From: Epichloe hybrida
Lineage: Eukaryota; Ascomycota; Sordariomycetes; Hypocreales; Clavicipitaceae
Assembly: GCA_019022495.1 (NCBI GenBank)
Contig: JAFEKR010000006.1
Span: forward strand, 2,294,001-2,358,000
Direction of reading: 5' to 3'
DNA: 64,000 nucleotides
Shown: piece after piece, positions 1 to 11,461 of the stretch
Layout: each line of letters begins with the position of its first letter
How positions within the stretch are numbered: the first letter of the stretch is position 1
Notes under the pieces: generated by a model
Told to the model about the DNA's origin: nothing
The model's database searches: none
The model's input: the letters and a program-made list of their open reading frames with translations, nothing else
Made by a program: the position numbers and the translations under genes

Positions 1-558
1 CGGCTTCCCTCTTCGTGCATCGACTTGGAGGTGTACTTTGGTCAAGTCTCGCACTTGAGGTCTGGTTCTGTTGCATTGTTAAATCCATCAGTCCGTTGAT
101 GAAAATACACTGCTTTCAATTCAGATTCCATATACTTAGTCCAAGTGAGCATATGAGCAGAGCTTGTTGGCCTCTAATCGGTTGAAGCTGTGGCGTGGCC
201 AGCAACATTTTGCGGCTTCTCGTTTGCTCTTTCCGCACAAGTGAAGCAAGAGGTGGGAAAAAAAAAACCGGCACCAGACACCTCGCCCGAGCTCGCTTGC
301 GTGCACAGAGACTACCAGGAAACGAACAAGAAAAAAAAAAAAAAGCCTACTTGAATAATCCCGTCGGCTCGTGGGCCTCCGGGGCCTCTTTCTCGCTTCG
401 AAAAGACAACAGCAACGCCCTATGTCTCTCACTTCTGTTGACCTCGCCCGCATGTTGAGGCAACATCAAGCTGTCACATGCGTACCTCTGCATCTGTCTC
501 ATTCGTTCTGTCCAGAAACCATCATTGGCTTTTCTACAGTGAAAACCTAAACAAAGTT
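1..558. other. intergenic, no gene seen
   Basis: I see no supportable gene here. Short ORFs on both strands overlap one another and lack any recognisable motif. The stretch contains A-rich runs near 260 and 330. It presumably holds the promoter and 5' leader of the polysaccharide synthase gene that starts at 559. Confidence 0.6.
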
Positions 559-2328
559 ATGGAACGCTTCTCGTACGATGTCGCAACGCTCGTTTCTAAC
601 GCCCTTGCTCACTTCGAGATATCCTTCAACTTTTGGTATTCCACCACCTTTTGGGGTTGGGTGTTTTGGTGCTTTTGGTGAGCAGAAGCCCTCTTTCCCC
701 CTCCTAGCTGAAAATCTTCGTGTTATTATAACTTTTATTAACCATTGGCTTCCATTGGCAGGATTAATCGATATCTCAGACTTCTCGTTCACTGTGTGAG
801 CCACTGGACATATAAATCGAAACCGATTCCGGTGAAACCGAGCTTCACGCATCGAGATGTGACAGTAGTGATTCCTACGATCCACAATGCTTTCGAGGAA
901 CTCCGGCCCTCACTTCAGAGCATCCTCGCATGCCAGCCCGCGGAACTCATCCTGGTGACAACCCATGACAAGAGCAAGGCATTGAACCACCTGGCGGAGT
1001 CATTGGGCAACCCCAATGTAAGAGTACTTCGCACTCCGATTGCGAACAAACGGCTCCAGGTGTGTGAAGCATTGCCAAAGGTCAAAACACCCATCACCGT
1101 CATGGCTGATGACGATGTGACTTGGCCTTCGACCATGTTGCCATGGATTCTTGCCCCATTCCAAGACCCCAAAATTGGTGGGGTTGGAACCTGTCAACGA
1201 GTGAGGCGTGAGTGGACTGGCTCATGGGCAACCCGCACATGGAACTGGCTTGGTGCCGCCTATATCGAACGCCGAAATTTCGAAATTTCTGCCACTCACA
1301 AAATCGACGGAGGTACCTCGTGCATGTCGGGCCGAACCGGAGCTTATCGCTCTGAGATCCTATCTAGCCACGAGTTTCTGCATGGGTTCAAGAATGAGAA
1401 ATGGAGGAATTGGATTCTGAACGCCGACGACGACAATTTTGTCACCCGCTGGCTTGTCAGCCACCAGTGGAAGACTTGGATCCAGTACAATCCTGAATGT
1501 GAGCTCGAGACCACCCTCGAAAATGGACCCACGTTCCTCTATCAATGCTCCCGCTGGGCTCGTAGCAACTGGAGGAGCAACTGGACCAGCCTGATTACCG
1601 AGAGACATGTCTGGAGGTGAGTGTTGATTTCACTGCAAGGAAACCACGGCTAATCATGATTTTATAAGTCAACAATGGTGGTGCACATACGCGCTCCACA
1701 TTGCCACATTTACCTCGTTGGCCTTTGCTGTGGACCCACTGCTTCTTGCATCCTGTTGGTGGGCCACAGCTGACCGGGACATGGGGCACCGCCGATACGC
1801 CTTTTGGGCACAATTCGTCTTCATGTTTGCTTTCACCAAGGTCGTCAAATTGATGGGCTTGTTCAGGCGCAACCCCAGCGATGTTATTTTCCTGCCAATA
1901 TCCATTATCTTTGGCTATCTCCATGGCCTCATCAAGCTGTATGCTCTTTTCACTCTCAACATGGTATGTTCTCACGTCGCTAAAAACCGTCGGGGTAGGG
2001 CCCTCAGAGTTGACTCGCTGGTCTTTCTTTGCAGACTTCCTGGGGCAGCCGGGCTGATGGTGATACAAATGACGAACAACGACTGGCGCCCGTCCCTCAG
2101 CCATCCATTGTGATGAAGGTCCCTCCCGGCAACGGCTCTTTGATCCGGTACAACGTCCGTCAGAAGGGACGACAGACGCCCGTCGGATTGAGAGACGACA
2201 GCTCGTGGGAGAAGCGCGGCTATGCCGCTTACGACTCAAGCACATCGTACATGCCGATTCGGGTCTCACAGGCGCTGTTTGCGGATGCACAGGGCCACAC
2301 AAGCTTGCGAAGCTCCGAGGTATTCTGA
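559..2328 (+). CDS. Cps1-like membrane polysaccharide synthase, glycosyltransferase family 2
   Basis: Four exons are inferred (559-677, 762-1616, 1669-1963, 2035-2328), giving 520 residues. All junctions are GT-AG and keep frame. Seen in the protein: a hydrophobic aromatic N-terminus (about 20-57); the nucleotide-binding start DVTVVIPT (72-79); an acidic metal-binding cluster ADDDV with Asp156-158; DGGTSCMSGRTG (from 222); NADDDN (Asp262-264); QCSRW (301-305); then several membrane segments (about 315-420) and a polar tail. These are the hallmarks of processive GT2 enzymes (hyaluronan, chitin and Cps1 synthases), which transfer sugar from a nucleotide donor on the cytosolic face and export the chain. 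The family resemblance is to fungal Cps1-like synthases; the actual polymer is unknown. The ATG at 559 is chosen because it opens a frame carrying the first membrane segment, and its donor at 678 joins in frame to DVTVVIPT. Confidence 0.88.
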
Positions 2329-5300
2329 TTGTGATTCTCTGATTGATGAGCCGAATCCAGACGATGCAGCAAACTGCAAGAATCTTTTTTTTTTTTTTTT
2401 TTTTTTTCATGTGGAGGAGCAATTGGCCATTGTCTACATGGCTTTGTACTATGTATCAATTGCTTCTGTTTTCGAGACCATCTGCACTTGGTTGCCGTCG
2501 ATGGCAAAGGCTTGACAGAACTTTGCCTGCTGCATCCCATCAGGCGTTTTGTTCTTTTCCGACCTAATCTACAGGGGGGCGGGTAATCTGTTTTCTTTTT
2601 ATTTGCCCTTTTTATCAAAGCGGCTATACATTTTGGCCTGAGATGTTTTGTTTCTTCTTCCCCTTACCTTTGCGTTCTTGCCTGAATTCTTTTTTTTTTT
2701 TGGGGGGGGGGGGTTGTTCCCATTCCCAATACCTCGGAAACCGCACTGAGCTGTGGTCAAGGGTCGATTTTAGAGGATTCGGGCTCACAAAAGTTTTCTG
2801 CTTTCTCGTATATGAAGTAACGGCCGGTTTCACACCAATTTGAGATGGATCGGACGGGCATGAATTTTTGCATTCTTATGCTTTTCGCTTAGTCGAAGGC
2901 TATCGAGTCGATATGTGGTACTCGACTGTAATTTTTCTACGGGGGCTTCTTGGTAAATCATAGGCTGGGCCGAGCAAAAGATGTCTGGTGTGCGTGCCTA
3001 TTCAATTGGCCACCACTCCGCGCTGCTGCAGGAAGGTAATTGATTCTACCACGAGTATGGCAACAATTGGGTGCAACGAGATGATAAGTGAGATGGGGTA
3101 ATAGAATGGGCGTGATATACGGAGTACAGCTGCATGATATTGAGACTAAAGTGTCTCGATGGCGGCTCGTGTGATGCACAGCGTCGGCACCAACTCCGGT
3201 CGTCAGCAAATCTTGGCATCGGCCCATGTATTGTGTACCATGACTTGACACGGCCCCGGATTGTGGATGGGGGGCCAACTGAAGAACCATTCTATAATGA
3301 CCCGGGGGGGTTGGCAGATGTAGTTCACAAGTTTAGATTTCAGATTTGGTTCCCCAACTCGTTCATTCTAGCTGATACGAAGTAATCGGCATCGCCGGAA
3401 GGGTACATATCAACGCTCATGGCTGCTGATGAATGGAACAGCGCCACTCAGCATGTGCTTGCGAGACAAGTCAAATTATAAGCCATGTTATTCCTACGGA
3501 TTACAGCAAGAAATAACTCCAAGGCTCAAGGTCAACCGATAACGATACGTTCGATTTGATAGCTCATCTTCAACGGCACCACCATTGGTGCGCGATGGGA
3601 TGGCTGGAGCCGTGGCGGGCGTTTGTGGAAGGCACCCACAATGCGTACACTACGGAATAATGCAGGCAGGTATGTCGAGACAGACACTTTGCTCACCTCA
3701 CAGCTGATATTTCAAGACGGCCGCTATTAAAAGTGGTAGGTAGGTAATAATACCTAGGCTTGTGGTAAAACCTGGTTATCTTGTTTCGGCCAATGGCATT
3801 CACCGATGATGCCGACGAAGGACTCGTCCCAGATACTAGATAGTAGCACAGTACCCGATGCGACCAAAAGGCAAAAGGCGAACACGGAAGCTAACTCCGA
3901 ACATGTCATCGTGGTCGATCGTGCCGCGTTGAACCTCTCTTTTTTTTTTTTTTTTTTTTCACGCGTGCATGACAATCGCTGTGGGAGGGGGGCAAAGGCA
4001 TGTCTCCACTGACTGTACTCTATGCACACGCCCCCTCCCTCTCCCGTAATCAGCCCCTGCAAGCTTCCACAGTTGCACCTTCCCGTCTCAAAATGCTTTG
4101 ACGCTGAATTTCTTTGAGCCTCCGCACACCAACTGGCGAAGCTATGTAACCCCTGCAACGCAGGACCAATGGACCTTAACTGAACGGGCGACTTATTCCG
4201 TCGTGGCTGCGGATTATTTTCACGGAACTGCACAACTCTACGAAGTACTAGCGTAGTCGAGACGAACAGCGCAAGCACAAGCACAAGCACAGCCGCTGTC
4301 TCCTGCAGTATGACTTTCAGCACAGAACTTATAATTCAAAGAACGGGCCATCCCTAGTAGACCCGTCGCCGTCTGAGGTCTGAGGAAGCCATATCCGCTG
4401 ATAAGTCAATGATGATCTGATACGTGCGGGTGCGGAGAAAGCGATGGGTCAACCTCCCTCCTCACAAACGGATTTGAGTGAGCCGAAGTAGATGAATTGT
4501 TGGTTCATCTGGAGCGATCGTCATTTGCTCGCTCACTACCGGCAATCGAGCTTGACAGACGAAGTCGCCCGATGGGTGTTTAAGCTAACTTTTGCACTTG
4601 TCCAGGCCGTCCCGCTAGCGTCGATTGAAAGCAAATTGTGGCTGAAGGCGCTGCTCGGGACGAAGCGAGACAAAGCAACGATTTTACTCTTCGTCCATTG
4701 GCTTCATCCTCTTTGGAGCCTTCTTTTCCTATCTGTATAGCGGCGCATGCTCTGATAGTCACACCAGCCGATGCACAATGCAAAGGGATGAGATGTCAAG
4801 CATATACAGGGGGTGGGGGTCTGTGATGGTAGTAGCAGACTTTTGATGTGCATATGAGTCGAATTGCGTATGACGACGGGCTTGTTGAGCCTTCGACGGT
4901 GGGAAGTATATACATGCGGTCGACGCTAGATTTACGTCGAAAAGTTTCAGACGCCCATTTAAGAAAGAGCCGACAGCCTGCGGGCCCCTGTATCATGTAC
5001 GGAGAGATACATCTGGACGCAGTGCAACTCTTGCAAGTGTGTGACACCTGCAGCGGCTTGCATTAGTTTTTATTATTAGCTGGGTTGGTTCAAACTCTTG
5101 ATCAAGGTGATTCGAGGCCATGGAATTCTTGCTTGGATTGGGGTTCTGATGCGATACTTCCCTGTGATAGATGACACAAAAGTGTTCGAAGCCGATATTG
5201 TCAACATTTTCCCACGGCCGCAGCAGCGTTGCAGTTGCCAGGCAAATATAGCAGTTTTATCAAGTACGATTCCTTTCGGGAAGCTTTGTAAAGGACATGT

Positions 5301-6416
5301 CACAGATGCACCGTCGATCGCATGGAGTTCCACTCGGATCCTACAAGGTAGCAAGCAATACGAGGGTGTAGATGTTATCGAGGACATCTAGCAAGACAAC
5401 CCCCCTTTTGTGAGTAAGAATCGTGGCGTGACACCGTGACCAACAACGGCTTGTCGCGGCGATACGGTTCTCATCAAACGCCCAGATTGCAGATCGGCAC
5501 AGACAGCACTTACACATGATGCTTTACACGCTCAGAGTCTCGGGTTCAATGCGTTCCACCCCGTCCCTATGTAGCTCAATGAGCGAAGGACGCTCCTTGG
5601 CAAAACTGCCCTAAGCACGTCTGGCGGACGGGAATTGAGGATGGCAATTGGTTGGGGGACTACCGCTAAGGCATGGTCAACGCCGTGAATCCACGGCAAC
5701 GAACCAGAGGCCGTAGATGCCGCGCCGGCAGCCTACATGTAGGTAGATGGTGAGGCACGCCAAAGTAGTCCGTGGTCCGTACCGATCATCAAATCAGTTG
5801 GAGCGGGCACACTGTCAATCTCGGCTCCAGCGAAGTTCATTCGTCTCGAATCCAGGGTGGAGCCTCTGAATCCTAATTAGGTAGGCGGTGAAAGATCACT
5901 TGCATATCATAGACACGAATGTGTACAAGTAGAGAGAGTAGGAGTGGTTTGAGTTACGGATTATTAGTTGGGATGTTGTTGCAAAAAAAAACCAAAAAAA
6001 AACCCCCGATTTCATCACTAATTGGGTGGTTCAAAAAGGCATTCAAAGTAGGCGGGGATTCTGATTCTGATTTCGATTTTGACTCTGCGCCCACGGATCC
6101 TCGCGGGTTTCCCGACAAACGTAACTTCCTCTTCTTTTCCTCCTTTGCTCCAAATAACTCCCTATTTTCTCTTAGACCATTCCTGAGTCTTGACCAGGGT
6201 GTCAAGAGGTAAGACGTGGCCGAAGTGCAAGATGGCGAGGCAAAAGTGGGGAACCATGCCAGCCCTCTGGATGGATTGGATGGATTTGGGGGGGGGGGGG
6301 ACGAACGAGAACGAGGCTGACCGACGGACAGACGACTTATCGTGGCTTCTTTTTCTCTGTTTCAATCTGGAGTTGTCCCTTTTACAATGGGTGAATAAAC
6401 AGACAGCTTCCCCGCC
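2329..6416. other. 4-kb interval without a convincing gene
   Basis: No ORF here has a recognisable domain or a credible exon chain. It contains T runs (about 2386-2407, 2690-2700, 3940-3959), a 12-G run (2702-2713), a 13-G run (6288-6300) and the 9-mer TACGGAGTA at 3118. Overlapping frames of about 100 codons at 5076-5391 occur on both strands and look like chance. The right end should hold the GWT1 promoter. A lineage-specific or non-coding transcript cannot be excluded. Confidence 0.5.
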
Positions 6417-8052
6417 ATGCCAGATCCAAGCTACAAGCAACAAAAGGAGGACTTTGTGTCCAACCTTTCCGGCGGTCCCGTGTCGGAAATCGCTGCCGTC
6501 ACGGCCGTTGCGCCGGTTCGTTGTGGCCAATCTTTGAGCGCTTTCCTCCTCCCCTTGTCGCTTCCGGCGCATTGAGTACTGATGTTTTGGACAAAATTTC
6601 TCGTCCTCGCAGGTCGCTATTCTGCTCTGGTCCGCCCTCCAGGCGCGGCAGTCCTTCTTCGAGTCGCCCTCCCTGCTGAGCTATGCCGTCGATTTCCTCC
6701 TCAATGTGGGCGCGTTCCTGCTCGCGACGACGCTGTATGCCAGCACGCCGGTGCTTCTGATCTTGTTCCTCCTTGCGCCGGTGGCATCCGTGTACATGAT
6801 GCCGCCTCGGACGGGGCGCAGCAACAAGAAGAAGAAGAAGAAGAAGAAGAAGAAGATGCTTCCTCCTGCGTCTGCCGCCAGCCCGTCGTCGTCGTCGTCG
6901 TCGTCGAAATCGTCGCAGCTCGACGTCATCCCCATCAAGCCGTTCTTGACATCCTACCGCGGCGCCATGATGATCATGACGTGCCTGAGCATATTGGCCG
7001 TCGACTTCCGCCTGTTCCCGCGACGGTTCGCAAAAGTCGAAACATGGGGCACCTCCCTCATGGACATGGGCGTGGGATCCTTCGTCTTCACGGCCGGTGT
7101 GGTCGCGGCGCGGCCTGTCCTCAAGGAGCGAGCTTCAGGCAAGCCCGTGTCCCTCTTCCGGCGCCTCGTCCACTCGGCTCGACATGCCATCCCGCTGCTC
7201 GTCCTCGGCGTCATCCGCTTCCTCAGCGTCAAGGGCCTCGACTACGCAGAACACGTCACCGAGTACGGCGTGCACTGGAACTTCTTCTTCACGCTGGGCG
7301 TCCTCCCGCCCTTTGTCGCCACCTTCCAGTCCGTCCTGCGCTACGTCCCCTCGTACGCCGCCCTCGCCCTCCTCGTCAGCGGCATCTACCAGGTGCTGCT
7401 GGAGAAGACGCCCCTGAAGGCCTACATCTTGACCGCGCCGCGCGTCGACCTGCTCTCCATGAACCGCGAGGGCATCTTCAGCTTCTTCGGCTACCTGGCC
7501 ATTTTCCTCGCCGGCCAGGACCTGGGCATGCTCATCATCCCGCGCAGCACCAGCATCATCAACCCGCGCAGCAACAACGTCTCCGCGGGCGTCCAGCGAA
7601 ACACGCTCCTCATGACCATTGCCGTCTGGGCCGCCCTCTGGTCCGCCCTCTACTACCTCGCCACGTCCTACTCCCTCGGCCTCGGCCTCAACGTCTCCCG
7701 GCGAATGGCCAACCTTCCCTACGTCCTCTGGGTAGCAGCCTTCAACACCGTCCAGATCCTGGCGTGCTGCGCCATCGACACAATCTTCTTCCCCGCCACT
7801 TACCTTGCCCAGGACGGCAGGACGGAAAGAGAAGCCGTTCGCACGGCCACGAGCGCTGTGCTCAGGGCCTATAATCGAAATGGCCTCGCCGTCTTCCTCA
7901 CGGCAAATCTGCTAACGGGCCTGGTCAACATGACGGTCAAGACGTTGCACTCTACGCCCGTGGAGACCATGGCCATCATGCTGGCATACATGGGGGCTGT
8001 GACGACCGTGGCGCTCCTGTTGGACCATTATGATGTATCTATTAAATTGTAA
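6417..8052 (+). CDS. GWT1: GPI-anchored wall transfer protein 1, glucosaminyl-PI inositol acyltransferase
   Basis: Two exons (6417-6515 and 6613-8052) give 512 residues. The first exon encodes [20 protein letters not shown] and continues through [13 protein letters not shown], the conserved GWT1/PIG-W N-terminus. The second resumes with [16 protein letters not shown], so the junction falls inside a conserved block. GWT1 is a multispanning ER membrane enzyme that acylates the inositol of GlcN-PI early in GPI-anchor synthesis, which fungal wall mannoproteins need. About a dozen hydrophobic segments run to the C-terminus, and [19 protein letters not shown] is a conserved stretch. Unusual here is a loop with eleven consecutive Lys (AAG codons, about 6822-6855) followed by a Ser run, which looks like triplet expansion in a variable loop. 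Length is normal for filamentous fungi. Confidence 0.95.
6822..6906 (+). repeat. AAG and TCG triplet runs inside GWT1
   Basis: A run of AAG codons (poly-Lys) followed about 40 bp later by a run of TCG codons (poly-Ser) lies in a non-membrane loop. The runs are in frame and do not interrupt the gene. They are probably polymorphic between strains. Confidence 0.8.
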
Positions 8053-8466
8053 AGGTGAATCCAGACGTGTTTTTTTTAAAAAAAAAAAAAAAAAAAAAGA
8101 AGTAATGTCAATGTTCTATAATGAATTGATAATCCATGTGCTTGGCTGAAATACCGCTGGAGAATGAGACAAAGTGGCCTGTTTGATAGCGGTGTCAGGT
8201 ACGAACGACTGTTCCACGTGCACGCAAGTCCTAGTAAGTAAGTGGTGAACATGCTCGAATGCCAGATGAATACAAGCGGTGATAATCCTTTGTTCGTAAT
8301 AACCCCGACATGAGTAAACTCGACGCAATTTAAACATCACTCTTCATATAAACATCCAGCCCACTTTGAATAGAAAACACAACTAAATGGTTACATGGAG
8401 AATAATACATGGGAATCTCATCAGCACCGAAAATGTGTTTTTTTTTTTCTTCTCTTCTTCTTTTCC
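8053..8466. other. convergent 3' intergenic region
   Basis: This separates two convergent genes and holds their 3' UTRs. A T7 tract runs directly into about 20 A at 8073-8098, and a T run lies near 8438-8448. No gene is seen. Confidence 0.6.
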
Positions 8467-11461
8467 CTACTCTTTCGCCTCTAGCTCGCGCTCTCTTTCC
8501 TTGAACGATCGGGCATCATGGTGATGGTGTCGGTGATTGTCCAAGTCCTTGGACTGAGGTTCGTCGTCGTCTTCATCTAAATCTCGTCTGTGGTGTCTTC
8601 GGCGATCATCCTCGCGGTCATGGTCACGCTTGCGACCCCGTTCCCGCTCTCTTTGCCGCTCTCGACCCTCGTCATCCTCCCCCTCCTCGCTGTCACGGTG
8701 ACGACGTTGACGACGAAGGCGCTCTGCATCTTCGCCATCGTCATCCTCATGGCTGCGGTCCCGGTCGGGGTCACGCTCACGGTCCCTGCCGCCATCATCA
8801 TCTCTGTCCTTGTCTCCATCATGCTTGTTCCGTCGTCGTTCTATAAGTTTGTGTTGGTGAGACATTCACTCTTTAGAGGCTAGATAGACAGACTCTTCCA
8901 TGCTTACCTCTCAAGACCTGGGTCGCTGCTGCATATGCTTGGATTTCTTCCTTGCTCAGGACACGGAGAACAATGACGAAATCATCGCGCACTTCAAATC
9001 TCTCTTTGCCAACGGTCAATGCCTCCGGGTTGACAATCTTTCGGTTGATCTTGGTCCACCGCGCACCAGGGGGAGCCTCCTTCAGCTTCTTGTCTTCTTT
9101 GTGAGGTGCTACACCCTCTCGGACCGGGTTATCCTCTTCTGGAAAGCTGACCTTGGGCTGCTTAAGAATGCCCTTGAGTGGCTTCCCATCAGACTTCTCT
9201 TTTGGGGGGGACACGACCCGTACTTGTCTGCCATCGGAATCGGGCCCAGCAAGCTCACGGCCGCGACGCTCGTCTCCGAATTCCTCCCGTGAGGCGGCTC
9301 TTGGTGGCCCATGAGAGGAGGCTCGGTCCTTGGATGGAGATCGCGAGCGGACTCGTGATTTTCCTGATGCCATGGGTCGTTCGGCGCCCGTCTCCCTGCG
9401 CCTATCGGCGTCGTCCATGGAAGCAAGCTGCTCTTTCAACTGTTTCAAGTCAGAGGCATCATTTGGATTGAAGGCATTGCATGTTCGGCTTCGTCGAGAC
9501 CTTTTCGTATCGTCCGAGTCGGATCCCGACTGTCGCGCCGGTTCGCCATTTGTTCGAGCATGCGCCAAGGACCGATGGACGGGTTCGGCAAAGTTTTTGG
9601 CATCTTCCCTGGCAGTCTCTTTCTCTCTGGTGTATTCTCTCTCACGAACGGGTTCTCTCTCTTGAATGAACTCCCTCTCTCGAACAGGGTCCTTTTCTTT
9701 GATGTTTTCCTTCTCCCGGATTATGTCGCGCAGCGGGTCTCTTTCCTGCGCCGCATCCTTCTCGCGAATCATCAACGGCCCATTCTCCCTAATCGACTCC
9801 TTTTCTCGGGCTGGCTCACGTGACCTCTCATATAATTGGCCCGTCTCTTGCACTCTTCCTTGGCCGCCCCTTGGATCCTCTCTTCGGGTGTCGCGTTCTT
9901 CCGGGGGGCTGCGTCGCCGTGGTATCATCATGGGAGAGACCTGGTGGTCTCTTTTATCCTGCGATTTGGAGACCACAGGAGATGCCAGACCCACAGCAGT
10001 GGCCACTGCCCCCAGACCATTGGTCACGGAGTCGCGGATTCGAGAGCGTTCTGTTCGATCTTGACTCTCCTCGCTCCCTGTTCGCCCATCTTGTCTTCGA
10101 CCTGCCGAGTCGTCTGCGGGAGGCTGCCGGCTTCGACGACGGCTATCGTTGTCTTTGTCGACACTGTAGAGGAGCTCTTCATCCGACCTCTTACGTGGTT
10201 CGTCTAGTCGCGCATCGCGCCAGCGGTCTCTAGCTTCTGACGGAGTGCCCAGAAGGTCGGTGCGGATACCGAATCCACGGGATGTGATGCCGTCATCCTG
10301 GTACCGAGGAGGTTGTGGACGGCGTTCATAGTCTCGGTCTCGATCTCGATCTCGATCTCGGTCACGAAAGTCTCGCATGGTGCGCTCGTCCTCTCGGCTT
10401 CTGTGGTATTCATCGTGGTGTGTCGAGCGCAGGCCACCTTCTTGATGTAGGGACAGAGGGCGTGGCCGTCTACCACTGGCGCTTCTTGGCCTCTCAGGCT
10501 GAGGCGCTGTCGAAGTTGGGGAAGGAGGAATCGGAACTGCAGGCGGCACATCCCTGGAGTCATAACCGCGATTGATCTTGTCAAATCCTCGGGTAGAAGG
10601 AGGCGGCCCGCCTCTGACTTCGGGCTGCCGACTTGCTCCGTTTGGTGGGCGGTTCAGATCGTGGCTGGTATCGACATTGAAATTCCTCCGATCAGCGTCA
10701 TAGTTGACGTTGGGGCGATAGTAGCCCCTGTCGAGGCTATCTTGCCGTCTTGATGGGCGGCATGGCTTCGATTGATCTAGGTCGTACTTGACCAATTCTC
10801 CAGCATTGGTGTACTGGTAGCCCTCATCGCCGTAGTCAATAGCTGCCGTGCTGTGTCTTGGGTCACTAGGGTAAGCGACGGATGGCCGAGAGCTGCGGTA
10901 AGCTTCGAGGTCATGAGAGCTGAGATGGCTCTCTACTCTCTCCCGGTGTCGGCCAAAATCGGCACTCGAAGTCGCGGCATGGTAGGGCCGCGCTGAGCTC
11001 CGGGATCGAATAGAAGAAGCCGGTTGTGAGAAAACTTGGCCATCAGATGCACGGTAATCGTCTCTCATTGGGCTTCCAGAGCGTCCATTAGAGGCGTGAG
11101 ATGACGATGAAGATGGGTGTGGCCGCTCCAGTTGCGTTGTGGTTATGATGACAGGTGGTCTCGACGAGGAATCCAGCGTTGATCGGCGGGCCTTGCTGCT
11201 GTCTCGGGTCGTGGAGACTGCTCTTGGGTCCTGGGTGACTGCATAGGTTCTAATGGTCGTTGGAAGCCCAGCAGCGTTTGTTGAGGTAGAGTATCCTCGG
11301 GGTGTAATGTGGTGTCTATGGCTCGCAGATGGTACAACATGCATGTCCCCAGCATACATGGAACTGTACCCAACGCTCGTAGGCATAGAGGACCGGGCTG
11401 GATTGTATGTGGGAGATCGACCCGGGACGGTCGAGACATGCCCTTGATATCGGTCGGACAT
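8467..11461 (-). CDS. large disordered conserved fungal protein with charged RED-rich tail
   Basis: Two exons on the minus strand (11461-8908 and 8840-8467) give 975 residues. The splice joins LRVLSKEEIQAYAAATQVLR to ERRRNKHDGDKDRDDD in frame (donor GTAAGC, acceptor ATAG). Residues 1 to about 770 are low-complexity and rich in Ser, Arg, Pro and Tyr, including REREF/REKE-type repeats at about 570-640. Near 790-850 lies the only compact block, PPGARWTKINRKIVNPEALT, followed by a segment ending FVIVLRVLSKEEI. The last 120 residues are almost entirely Arg, Asp, Glu and His, resembling splicing-factor tails. I recall this C-terminal block from uncharacterised fungal proteins annotated with a DUF (DUF8035, from memory). 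A nuclear or RNA-related role is inference from composition only. Confidence 0.82.

Noticed and set aside
3754..4323. 189-codon minus-strand ORF with two hydrophobic stretches
   Set aside because: It starts with GTG, includes a Lys run from a simple T tract, and has no motif or credible upstream exon.
6582..7874. 430-codon plus-strand ORF overlapping GWT1
   Set aside because: It is an alternate frame of GC-rich GWT1 coding sequence, rich in Arg/Pro/His, with no domain; the GWT1 frame carries clear family motifs.
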